Counted from the stretch's first letter, positions 1 to 6,065 are shown. The stretch is 6,899 bases of DNA from Cyanobacteria bacterium M_surface_7_m2_037 (GCA_016882585.1 VGPP01000088.1:1-6899), one strand, 5' to 3'. A program made the numbers and translations. The notes: a model not told the origin generated them from the letters alone.

Positions 1-40
1 TGCGGCAGTGCGATTCCTTTCGATCGCACGCGTGCCACAT

Positions 41-80
41 CAGAAAGCTCAGCCGCCGCGAGCTGCTGCTGAGCTTTCTG
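41..80 (-). terminator. 13-bp perfect hairpin downstream of the 52-aa gene
   Basis: Positions 41-53 (cagaaagctcagc) are the exact reverse complement of 68-80, with a 14-nt loop. It begins 13 nt beyond the stop of the minus-strand gene ending at 93, where a terminator or mRNA-stabilising 3' stem is expected. There is no T-tract on either side, so it is not a textbook intrinsic terminator. It could also serve a gene converging from left of the window. Nothing else is visible in 1-92. Confidence 0.5.
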
Positions 81-92
81 GCGCAGGGGGCT

Positions 93-251
93 TCAGCCGA
101 AGAACCCCTTGCTGTTGAGCCACAGGCCCAGCGCCAGCATCGGCACAAACACACCAGCGGCGATCTGCAGCTTGATGGTGAGGCCTTGGCGGATGGCGCT
201 CATCGGTTCAGCCGCCTGCTTGGCTGGCTTGGGTTTGCTGGTTTTTGCCAT
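93..251 (-). CDS. 52-aa single-pass membrane protein, function unknown
   Basis: A small protein of 52 residues starting with ATG at 251. The first 28 residues are basic and proline-rich (MAKTSKPKPAKQAAEP...), followed by one hydrophobic helix at about residues 29-45 (LQIAAGVFVPMLALGLWL) and a short tail NSKGFFG. Such a layout suggests a one-helix inner- or thylakoid-membrane protein with a cytoplasmic basic N-terminus (inference). It lies 32 nt after the nitroreductase stop on the same strand, so the two are probably co-transcribed. The reading frame continues upstream inside the nitroreductase gene, but that extension is antisense-like, His/Pro/Arg-rich and not credible. No Shine-Dalgarno is visible. 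I do not recognise the family. Confidence 0.75.
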   Translation of the reverse strand: MAKTSKPKPAKQAAEPMSAIRQGLTIKLQIAAGVFVPMLALGLWLNSKGFFG

Positions 252-283
252 CAGGGATGTGCGTGAAGGGAGTGGTGGGGTGA

Positions 284-931
284 TCAGCGGCGCTCGATCA
301 GATCGGTGGCCGTGTAGCGCACCTTGGCGAGGCTGGCGTACTTGTCGTCTGTGCTGCGGTAGCCGCAGGCGCACACCACACAGCTCTGGTAGTCGTCTGA
401 TTCCAGGTCCAGGATGCTGTCGTAATCGGCGGGGCTGAATCCCTCGATGGCGCAGGTGTCCACACCCAGCAGGGCTGCGCTGGTGAGCAGGTTGCCCAGG
501 GCGATGTACACCTGGTTGGCAGCCCACTGCTGGATGATTTGGCTGCGGGGACCATCGATCAGATCCACCTGGATCATCTGGCGGTAGCCATCCAGCACGC
601 TGGTGTCGATGCCGCGCGTGGTGGCGATGGTGTGGATCAGGCGGTCGGCATCGGCGGCGGTGATCGTGCGCTTCTTCAGCAGCACCACCAGGTGGGAGCA
701 ATCGGTGATCTGGCTCTGGTTCCAGGAATGGGGCCGCAGTTCGGCGCGGATGGCCGCATCGGTGATCACCAGAAACTTCCAGGGCTGCAGGCCATAGCTG
801 GAGGCTGTGAGCACCAGCGCTTGCTCGAGGCTGGCCCAGGTGGCGGTATCGATCTGGCGCTCGGCATCAAACGCCTTGGTGGCGTAACGCCACTGCAGCG
901 CATTCAGAAGTGTCTCGGAGCTGGCGAACAT
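284..931 (-). CDS. Nitroreductase-family NAD(P)H-dependent oxidoreductase
   Basis: A 215-aa protein of the FMN-dependent nitroreductase superfamily (NfsB/FRase I-like), the usual length for a single-domain, homodimeric cytoplasmic enzyme that passes two electrons from NAD(P)H to quinones, nitro compounds or flavins. Visible family marks are the N-terminal RYATKAFD (residues 15-22), the flavin-contacting SSYGLQPWKF (44-53), the conserved helix NQVYIALGNLLTSAALLGVD (139-158) followed by CAIEGF, and GYR near the C-terminus (190-192). The ATG at 931 is the natural start, because the RYATK motif lies at its expected distance from the N-terminus. No strong Shine-Dalgarno precedes it. The physiological substrate cannot be read from sequence. 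The 52-aa membrane protein follows in the same direction. Confidence 0.92.
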   Translation of the reverse strand: MFASSETLLNALQWRYATKAFDAERQIDTATWASLEQALVLTASSYGLQPWKFLVITDAAIRAELRPHSWNQSQITDCSHLVVLLKKRTITAADADRLIHTIATTRGIDTSVLDGYRQMIQVDLIDGPRSQIIQQWAANQVYIALGNLLTSAALLGVDTCAIEGFSPADYDSILDLESDDYQSCVVCACGYRSTDDKYASLAKVRYTATDLIERR

Positions 932-944
932 CCGGAATCAAGCC

Positions 945-975
945 CAAGGCGGTGTGGAGCGCATTCTCCGCCTTG
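945..975. promoter_or_regulatory. 8-8 inverted repeat in the nitroreductase leader
   Basis: Caaggcgg at 945-952 is exactly mirrored by ccgccttg at 968-975, separated by 15 nt. The half-site centres are 23 bp apart, about two helical turns, and the repeat sits 14-44 nt upstream of the nitroreductase ATG at 931. It could be an operator for a dimeric repressor or a leader RNA hairpin. An internal ggag/ctcc pairing (956-959/966-969) offers a competing fold. The role is inferred. Confidence 0.35.
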
Positions 976-991
976 ATGGATGGCCCCAGCG

Positions 992-1015
992 AAAAGCCCC
1001 GGCTTGCGCCGGGGC
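992..1015 (-). terminator. Rho-independent terminator for the L,D-transpeptidase transcript
   Basis: Read on the minus strand, an 8-bp perfect GC-rich stem (1008-1015 with 996-1003; loop 1004-1007) is followed at once by TTTT (995-992). This is the compact GC-stem-plus-T form common in cyanobacteria. It lies about 120 nt after the transpeptidase stop at 1134 and before the nitroreductase leader, so it separates the two minus-strand units. The intervening 1016-1133 holds no gene that I can support. Confidence 0.8.
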
Positions 1016-1133
1016 GGGGGGTGTGAGGAATGGTGCATCTCAGTGAGGTGCCCATTGCCGCCGGCTTGGAGCAGTGGAGCGCTGGTGGCCGCGCTGTCAC
1101 CTCGGCGGTATCTCATCCCTAGCAACGCTGGCG

Positions 1134-1643
1134 CTATTGCGCCACAACCAGCGTGTCGGCCCCGCTGCGGCGCACCAACTCCGCCAGCAGGCGCATGTCG
1201 CTGGAGCGCACCAGGCCGATGCAGCCGGCTGTGCCGCTGTTCCAGTTGAGGCCGGCGCTGGGGTCGAGGTGGATGCCCAGCACCCGCCGGCCGGTGGTGA
1301 ACTCAGGTTCGATGCCGATCCAGATCGGGCCGAGCTCTTTGGGGTCGTGGCGGCCCAGTGCTTCGATGGCGCCAAGGCGATAGCGGCCCATGGGCAGGGG
1401 CGCTTCGCTGCCCATGCGATCGCGATTGGCGCTCTGGCGGTCGGCCCGGCCGCTCACGGCATCGAAGTGGCGGTCGGGTTCACCGGGAATCTGCAGGCGC
1501 AGGTCCCACACCGGATCACCGGTGCGCGGCAGCCGGCGGGTGGTGCGCTCGAGCGTGAGCAGCGGCTTGGGCTGCAGCTCCGTTGCCGGTGAGGCGAGCC
1601 CCACCTCAAGGGCGGTGGCGGCGAGCAGCATCGGCAGTGCCAT
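1134..1643 (-). CDS. L,D-transpeptidase (YkuD-like) with variant active-site motif
   Basis: A 169-aa protein. Residues 1-20 form a weak, non-basic hydrophobic leader ending ASPA, so export is likely but not certain. The rest resembles a YkuD catalytic domain: VWDLRLQIPG (45-54), an LPMGRYRLG strand (83-91), then LGIHLDPS with His125, and SGTAGCIGL with Cys141, 16 residues later. This His...Cys spacing matches the YkuD L,D-transpeptidase site, which acts on peptidoglycan stem peptides in the periplasm through a cysteine acyl-enzyme. The usual SHGC-hRhx signature is altered: Ala-Gly-Cys replaces His-Gly-Cys, and Gly-Leu stands where Arg-hydrophobic is normal. Start at ATG 1643, because an in-frame TGA lies two codons upstream. 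It follows the exported Cys-rich gene after 90 nt and is closed by the terminator at 992-1015. It could be a relative with altered activity. Confidence 0.8.
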   Translation of the reverse strand: MALPMLLAATALEVGLASPATELQPKPLLTLERTTRRLPRTGDPVWDLRLQIPGEPDRHFDAVSGRADRQSANRDRMGSEAPLPMGRYRLGAIEALGRHDPKELGPIWIGIEPEFTTGRRVLGIHLDPSAGLNWNSGTAGCIGLVRSSDMRLLAELVRRSGADTLVVAQ

Positions 1644-1733
1644 CGGGTGTCACCAGCGCAGAGCTGACGACAACTAGGCGCGATTGTTTTCCGCTGGTGA
1701 ACCCAAATCCGGTTGCACGGCTGGCACGTCCTC

Positions 1734-2075
1734 CTAGAAGCCGTAGGGCAGGCAGGCCTGCTGCACATCGGCTACCGAAGCCATCACCTCAGTGGGCACG
1801 GCGTCGCGCATGGGAAGCAACTTGATCACGGCCTCGAGCTCGCTGATCTCCTCCTTGCAGAGATGGGAGCTGCGCCCGTAGGCAGGGTTGCTTTTGAGCG
1901 AGTTCACCCGCGCCTCTGCTTGGCGGCAGCTTGCTGCGCTGCTGGTTTCGAGGCATGCCTGAACACCAGTCTCCAGCGTCCAGAGGCTTTGGCCGGCGGC
2001 CACGGGCCCTGCGCTGAGCACAACCAGGGCGGCAGCAGCACGCTGCAGTGGGCCTTGCAGGGAGAGGGTGAACAT
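1734..2075 (-). CDS. Small exported four-cysteine protein, function unknown
   Basis: A 113-aa protein. It has a clear signal peptide: MFTLSLQGPLQR, a hydrophobic core AAAALVVLSAG and a probable signal-peptidase site at VAA|GQ near residue 27. The mature part of about 86 residues has four cysteines (41, 50, 73, 108), enough for two disulfides in the periplasm, and is otherwise mainly helical-looking and polar. An in-frame start further upstream (2186) would hide the signal peptide inside an extra 37 residues and run across the divergent PPK2 gene, so ATG 2075 is preferred. It precedes the L,D-transpeptidase on the same strand by 90 nt, so they may share a transcript and a role at the cell wall (inference). 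I do not recognise the family. Confidence 0.72.
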   Translation of the reverse strand: MFTLSLQGPLQRAAAALVVLSAGPVAAGQSLWTLETGVQACLETSSAASCRQAEARVNSLKSNPAYGRSSHLCKEEISELEAVIKLLPMRDAVPTEVMASVADVQQACLPYGF

Positions 2076-2087
2076 CGATCGGCTCCA

Positions 2088-2116
2088 GTCGCCACGGGTC
2101 GCCACCGATTGTGGCG
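2088..2116. promoter_or_regulatory. Direct and inverted repeats between divergent genes
   Basis: The 97-bp gap between the exported-protein start (2075) and the preferred PPK2 start (2173) carries gtcgccac twice, 10 nt apart (2088-2095, 2098-2105). The second copy is also mirrored by gtggcg at 2111-2116 with a 5-nt loop. This cluster is a plausible operator for one or both divergent promoters. It does not match the cyanobacterial Pho box. The assignment is inferred from symmetry and position only. Confidence 0.3.
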
Positions 2117-2172
2117 CCGCTGCTGACATCGCGTTCGCCCATCGCCAGCTTGGGATCAGCACATCCACGCCT

Positions 2173-3060
2173 GTGGCTGATTCCAAGCACCGCCTCAGCC
2201 ATCACTACCGCATCAACAGCGGTGATGGCTTTCAACTGCATCAGATCGATCCCGGCAGCACCCATCACGCCCCGATCAGCGATAAGCAGGCGGCGCAAGT
2301 CGCCCTGGCTGAGGGGGTGGAGCGCATGGCCGCGCTGCAAGACAAGCTCTACGCCCAGGACCGTTGGGCCCTGCTGCTGGTGTTTCAGGCCATGGATGCC
2401 GCCGGCAAGGACGGCACGATCAAACATGTGATGAGTGGGGTGAACCCTCAGGGCTGCCAGGTGAGTTCCTTCAAGGCGCCCTCTGCCATCGATCTGGATC
2501 ACGACTACCTCTGGCGCGCCAATCAGTGCCTGCCGGAGCGGGGCCGGATCGGCATCTTCAACCGCAGCTACTACGAGGAAACGCTGGTGGTGCGTGTTCA
2601 CCCGGAGCTGCTGGCACGGCAGACCATCCCCGCAGAGCTGGTGGGGCACGACATCTGGCAGCACCGCTTTCGCGACATCCGCCATTACGAGGACTATCTG
2701 GGCCGCAATGGCGTGGTGGTGCGCAAGTTTTTCCTGCACGTGTCGAAGCAGGAGCAGAAGCGGCGTTTTCTGGAGCGGCTGGAAAAACCCGAGAAAAACT
2801 GGAAGTTCTCAGCGGCTGATATCCGCGAGCGGGCCCATTGGGATGCCTATATGGAGGCCTACGAGCAGATGATTCGCCATACCGCCACGGAGGCCTCTCC
2901 CTGGTATGTGGTGCCGGCGGATCACAAATGGTTCACGCGCCTCGTGGTGGCCGATGCCGTGATCGACACGCTTGAATCGCTCAATCTCGCTTATCCCACG
3001 GTGAGCGAAGCCGCTCGCCGCGACCTAGCCGAGGCTCACCGGCAGCTGCTCGAGGAGTGA
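2173..3060 (+). CDS. ppk2: Polyphosphate kinase 2 (PPK2), class III-like
   Basis: A 295-aa polyphosphate:nucleotide phosphotransferase. PPK2 enzymes use polyphosphate to phosphorylate nucleoside mono- or diphosphates in the cytoplasm. From the chosen start: YRINSGDGFQLHQIDP near 12-27, Walker A AMDAAGKDGTI at about 73-83, MSGVNPQGCQVSSFK (87-101), DHDYLWR (109-115), the Walker B region IGIFNRSYYEETLVVRVHP (126-144) and the lysine/arginine-rich lid KRRFLERLEKPEKNWKFS (196-213), ending with WYVVPADHKWF. The order and wording fit the class III subgroup, which in characterised members accepts both NMP and NDP. The frame is open back to a GTG at 2068, but that start would overlap the divergent gene by 8 bp, abuts its purine-rich stretch too closely, and adds 35 non-family residues. 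GTG 2173 puts the family N-terminus where expected, though no strong Shine-Dalgarno precedes it. The 3' end nearly touches the convergent channel gene. Confidence 0.93.
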   Translation: MADSKHRLSHHYRINSGDGFQLHQIDPGSTHHAPISDKQAAQVALAEGVERMAALQDKLYAQDRWALLLVFQAMDAAGKDGTIKHVMSGVNPQGCQVSSFKAPSAIDLDHDYLWRANQCLPERGRIGIFNRSYYEETLVVRVHPELLARQTIPAELVGHDIWQHRFRDIRHYEDYLGRNGVVVRKFFLHVSKQEQKRRFLERLEKPEKNWKFSAADIRERAHWDAYMEAYEQMIRHTATEASPWYVVPADHKWFTRLVVADAVIDTLESLNLAYPTVSEAARRDLAEAHRQLLEE

Positions 3061-3066
3061 TGGCTG

Positions 3067-4149
3067 TTAGGTGCTGCCGCGCCCCAGCAGCAGGATGGTG
3101 ATACAGCCCGCGATGGTGGTGATTTGATAGATCAGGTCCACCCGATTGATCCGCTGCATCACTTGCACGTGCTCGGCTTCTGGAGCGCGGCTGATCAGAT
3201 TGGTGCTCCACACAAACAACCAGAACTCAGCCGTGGCAACCACATAACCAAAGAGATAGAGCTTGTCGAGGAAGGTGAGGTAATCGAGCGCCGGTAAATG
3301 CGCGTGGGCGCTTTCCTGGAGAAACACGAGGGTGAGGAGGGCCGTGGAAGGAATCGCCAGGCGCAGGTCGTTGAGATTGCCCTCCAGGTTGGGCGCCAGC
3401 AGCAGGATCACCATCACGGCCAGCCAGGGCAATACGAAGCGATAGAACGCTGCCCAGCCGTTGGTGCGGTAGCTGATCTCAAACGTGGCCGTGCTGTAGT
3501 CGCCAGCATCGGCAACCTCGTCTTCCCCAAAGGAGGTGGTGTAGCTGTGAATGGCGCTGGAACTGCTCACGCCTTGAACGCTGTAGCCGTTCAGGGTGAC
3601 GGAATCACCCTGCAGTTCGCCGGGGCGGAGTTTGGGGACCAGCACGATGCCTTGGGCTCCCATCGAGAACTGCGATGGACGCACTTCCAGATCGATGGGC
3701 AGCTCCAATGTTTCGAAGGGAAACGGCCTCAGGTTCTGCTGATCGTCGTAAAACTTGCTGGAGAAGCGAAACAGCTGCAGATAGCGTCCGCCTGCCAAGC
3801 GTTGGGGTTCGTTGCTGTCGGGCTCCAGCTGTGCGTCGTAGCTCTCCACCTGATTCACCAGCTCCACGAGCTCCGTGATTGGAATTTGATTCGCTTCGAT
3901 CAGCTGCTGGATGCTCTCCGGCCACATCAGCCAGAACCAGCCATCGGCGGAGAAGGTTTTGTCCTTGAGGGAAAGGTTGTAGATGTTTTTGATGTGCATG
4001 CCCACCTCGATCTGGCGGGCGGCTGGCACCGTTGGGGCTGGCTTGAGCTGTGGGTTGGTCGCCTCGGGGCCTCCCAAGGTGGTGAGGCTGAAGAGGGCCA
4101 CCACCACAAGGCCGATCAAACCGGCCAGCCACGAGCGTTTCAGCTTCAT
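3067..4149 (-). CDS. Prokaryotic pentameric ligand-gated ion channel (Cys-loop superfamily, GLIC/ELIC-like)
   Basis: A 360-aa membrane protein with the complete pLGIC plan. Residues 1-27 are a signal peptide (MKLKRSW plus hydrophobic core). The extracellular/periplasmic ligand-binding domain spans about 45-232 with FSADGWFWLMWPE (66-78) and the Cys-loop equivalent without cysteines, ending RPFPFETLELPIDLE (141-155). Then come TM1 (about 234-252, with Pro241), TM2 (about 262-283), the TM2-TM3 linker HLPALDYLTF (284-293), TM3 (to about 316) and TM4 (about 337-356). Lining up TM2 with GLIC by eye, without gaps, puts Asp261 at -2', Arg263 at 0', Thr269 at 6', Leu272 at 9' and Glu279 at 16'. This suggests a gated, cation-preferring pore (inference). 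Ligand unknown. Convergent with PPK2 (6-nt gap), divergent from DUF4912; no operon partner. Confidence 0.88.
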   Translation of the reverse strand: MKLKRSWLAGLIGLVVVALFSLTTLGGPEATNPQLKPAPTVPAARQIEVGMHIKNIYNLSLKDKTFSADGWFWLMWPESIQQLIEANQIPITELVELVNQVESYDAQLEPDSNEPQRLAGGRYLQLFRFSSKFYDDQQNLRPFPFETLELPIDLEVRPSQFSMGAQGIVLVPKLRPGELQGDSVTLNGYSVQGVSSSSAIHSYTTSFGEDEVADAGDYSTATFEISYRTNGWAAFYRFVLPWLAVMVILLLAPNLEGNLNDLRLAIPSTALLTLVFLQESAHAHLPALDYLTFLDKLYLFGYVVATAEFWLFVWSTNLISRAPEAEHVQVMQRINRVDLIYQITTIAGCITILLLGRGST

Positions 4150-4264
4150 TCCGCGGCTGGTTGCCGAACGGCGCTCAGGCTACGGGCGGTAGGGATGTGC
4201 TGACACGAGCGCTCCCGGGCCGTCGGTGACGGCGAACATGACCGCATGTGAAGGAGCTGACGCG
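4150..4264. promoter_or_regulatory. Divergent control region between channel and DUF4912 genes
   Basis: This 115-bp gap must hold the promoters of both divergent genes. A 6-bp hairpin, gccgtc (4219-4224) with gacggc (4228-4233), lies in the DUF4912 leader. I cannot pick out convincing -10/-35 elements in this GC-rich stretch. Confidence 0.35.
4251..4256 (+). promoter_or_regulatory. Shine-Dalgarno AAGGAG that fixes the DUF4912 start
   Basis: AAGGAG lies 8 nt before the ATG at 4265. The frame also has a GTG at 4226 and an ATG at 4238, but neither has such a site, and the latter two lie upstream of it. This is the clearest ribosome-binding site in the window. Confidence 0.75.
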
Positions 4265-5275
4265 ATGACCGAGGCGAAGCGACCGCTGAGCTGGCTGAAA
4301 AAGCTGGTGCCGTCGGCCCTCCGTTCCGACCCGGCCAAGAAGCTCGGCTCGCCAGAGGCGCCTGCGCCCGTGCCTGCAGCCAGTGCTGCCGCGCCGTCCC
4401 AGGCGACTTCCCCTGTGAACACCCACGTGGTGTTCCTGCCCCGTGATCCCCAGTGGGCCTACTGCTTCTGGGCCATCAGCGATGTCGATCGCCAGAAAGC
4501 TCGCGAGGCGGGTGCCACCAGCCTCTGTTTGCGGGTGGCGGATGTAACCGGCCTTGGCGCTGATCAATCCCACCCCCACGCCCTGCAGGAGCTGGTGGTG
4601 GATAACCACGCCAGCGAGTGGTTCCTGCCGGTGCCGGTGGATGGTCGCGACTACCGCGTGGAGCTGGGCTTCCGCCTGCGCAACGGCGGCTGGTATTCAC
4701 TGGCCTTCTCCGCCGTGGCTCAGGTGCCGGCTCTCGAGCCCAGCCAGCGGGTGGCCGATGCCTTCGTGCCCTTCAGCCTCGATCAGCCCCTGCCAACAGC
4801 GGCCCCTGAGGTGAGCTTCGGTGGCGGTGTGACCCACGAGCAGATCTACCAAATCGCCACGGCGGCCGGCACCCGCAGCCGCCGTGTGGGGTCGGAGGTG
4901 CTGCATGAGTTGGAGGGCGCACAGCAGGGCCTGCTCAACGATTCCGGCGTGGGCGTGTGGGCCAGTGGCCGCAGCGAATCCGGCAGCGGTCTGGTGCGTC
5001 AGCGCTCCTTTTGGCTGGTGGCCGATGCCGAGCTGATCGTGTACGGCGCCACCGATCCCAGTGCCAGCCTGTTCATCGGCGATCAGCAGGTGCCTCTCTC
5101 CTCCGATGGCACCTTCCGCGTGCATGTGCCCTTCCGCGACGGCGAGCAGCTCTATCCAATCCGTGCGATCGCGGCCGATGGGGAGCAGGAGCGCTCGATC
5201 CGCCTTGAATTCGAGCGCCGCACTCCGGAAGCGCGCGTGAACAGCCGCGAAGACGCCGTGGCCGAGTGGTTCTGA
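4265..5275 (+). CDS. DUF4912 domain-containing protein
   Basis: A 336-aa protein, predicted soluble, with no signal peptide or membrane helix. Residues 1-22 are basic (KRPLSWLKKLVPSALR), 28-52 are a low-complexity Ala/Pro linker, and about 53-175 form the DUF4912 region, marked by HVVFLPRDPQWAYCFWAIS (54-72), VELGFRL and GGWYSLAFSA (141-150). A second domain at about 246-318 has the pattern seen C-terminal to DUF4912 in cyanobacteria: RSFWLVADAELIVYGATDP, a short beta repeat, DGTFRVHVPFRDG, then AADGEQERSIRLEF. Both parts look beta-rich, like immunoglobulin/carbohydrate-binding folds (inference). The molecular function of the family is unknown to me. It is tail-to-tail with the response regulator across a shared hairpin, so that closeness does not imply co-expression. 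Confidence 0.88.
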   Translation: MTEAKRPLSWLKKLVPSALRSDPAKKLGSPEAPAPVPAASAAAPSQATSPVNTHVVFLPRDPQWAYCFWAISDVDRQKAREAGATSLCLRVADVTGLGADQSHPHALQELVVDNHASEWFLPVPVDGRDYRVELGFRLRNGGWYSLAFSAVAQVPALEPSQRVADAFVPFSLDQPLPTAAPEVSFGGGVTHEQIYQIATAAGTRSRRVGSEVLHELEGAQQGLLNDSGVGVWASGRSESGSGLVRQRSFWLVADAELIVYGATDPSASLFIGDQQVPLSSDGTFRVHVPFRDGEQLYPIRAIAADGEQERSIRLEFERRTPEARVNSREDAVAEWF

Positions 5276-5282
5276 GGCCCCG

Positions 5283-5307
5283 GGCCTGAGGGTGCCCCCC
5301 TCAGGCC
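5283..5307. terminator. Shared hairpin between convergent DUF4912 and response-regulator genes
   Basis: Ggcctgaggg (5283-5292) pairs perfectly with ccctcaggcc (5298-5307), giving a 10-bp GC-rich stem and a 5-nt loop. It begins 8 nt after the DUF4912 stop and takes in the response-regulator stop codon (5301-5303 on the minus strand). There is no T-tract on either side. A competing stem, aggccc/gggcct (5275-5280/5282-5287), overlaps it. A bidirectional terminator is the simplest reading. Confidence 0.6.
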
Positions 5308-6065
5308 ACCTTCACCGCTTGGGCAATCCGCTGGAACATGTAGCCCATGCCCCGGGCGGTGAGGATCAGCTCTGGATTTTCTGGGTCGTGCTCGAGCTTG
5401 GCCCGCAAGCGTGAAATGTGCACGTCCACAACGCGGCTGTCGGAGGAGCGCTCGGGCTTGTAGCCCCACACCTTCTCGAGCATGTCGAGCCGGCTGATCG
5501 GTTCGCCGGAGCGACTGATCAGCAGCTCCAGCAGATTGAATTCCATGCCGGTGAGGCGGATCCGTTCATCGGCGCGGAAGGCCTGGCGCCTGTTGAAGTC
5601 CACGCTGAGATCTCCCACCACCACAACATTGGCGGCCGTCCCACCGCCGCCGCCACTCGCGCCCTGCCCCGAGCTGGCCCGCCGCATCACGCAACGGATG
5701 CGTGCTTCCAGCTCCTTGGGGCTGAAGGGCTTCACCATGTAGTCGTCAGCGCCCAGCTGTAACCCAGTGATCCGATCCGCCACGTCGCCCAGGGCCGTGA
5801 GCAGGATGATCGGCACTTCCGACTGGGCCCGGATCCGCTCCACCACGGCGAAGCCGTCGAGCTCGGGCATCATCACGTCGAGCACCACCAGATCCGGTTC
5901 GGAACCCCGGAACAACTCGAGCGCCTCGGCACCGTTGCAGGCCATCAGCACCTCGTGGCCCTGCATGGTCAGGCGCGTTTCGAGGATGCGGCGAATGTTG
6001 GCCTCATCGTCTGCCACCAGGATTTTCAGGCCCTCGGGGCGGGTTCCCTCACCGCTCTGACTCAT
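5301..6065 (-). CDS. OmpR/PhoB-type response regulator, RpaB/Ycf27-like (possibly an RpaB paralogue such as SrrA)
   Basis: A 254-aa two-component regulator. Counting from ATG 6065, the receiver has ILVADDEANIRR with acidic Asp19/Asp20, phosphoacceptor Asp63 (LVVLDVMMPELDG), Thr90 (ILLTALGDVADRITG) and Lys112 (MVKPFSPKELEARIR). A Gly/Ser linker (about 131-143) leads to a winged-helix DNA-binding domain (RIRLTGMEFNLLELLISRSG, VVDVHISRLRAKLE, LTARGMGY). The wording is RpaB-like. RpaB with sensor NblS controls high-light and stress genes. But it departs from the highly conserved RpaB text as I remember it (FAVVERIRAQSEVPII, KPERSSDSR, GMGYMF), so it may be a paralogue, and I leave the symbol blank. 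GTG 6095 and ATG 6080 are in-frame alternatives; 6065 best matches the family N-terminus. No kinase gene is adjacent. Confidence 0.88.
   Translation of the reverse strand: MSQSGEGTRPEGLKILVADDEANIRRILETRLTMQGHEVLMACNGAEALELFRGSEPDLVVLDVMMPELDGFAVVERIRAQSEVPIILLTALGDVADRITGLQLGADDYMVKPFSPKELEARIRCVMRRASSGQGASGGGGGTAANVVVVGDLSVDFNRRQAFRADERIRLTGMEFNLLELLISRSGEPISRLDMLEKVWGYKPERSSDSRVVDVHISRLRAKLEHDPENPELILTARGMGYMFQRIAQAVKVA

Noticed and set aside
1416..1423. HIP1-type octamer gcgatcgc, also at 5165-5172
   Set aside because: Two copies in 6.9 kb of GC-rich DNA is no strong enrichment, and both lie inside coding sequence.
1074..1592. 172-codon plus-strand open frame opposite the transpeptidase
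   Set aside because: Its translation is Ala/Gly/His-rich shadow sequence; the minus strand carries the His/Cys active-site region of a known family.
2068..2095. Pho box upstream of PPK2
   Set aside because: The direct repeats gtcgccac do not match the cyanobacterial Pho-box consensus (CTTAACCT-type repeats) in sequence or spacing.
1789..2739. 316-codon minus-strand open frame opposite PPK2
   Set aside because: It is antisense to a clear PPK2 gene and to its control region, its protein is His/Arg/Gln-rich with no family motif, and it arises from the GC-biased third codon positions of PPK2.
3298..4203. 301-codon plus-strand open frame opposite the channel gene
   Set aside because: It is the complement of the pLGIC gene, with a low-complexity Gln/His/Gly-rich translation and no recognisable domain.
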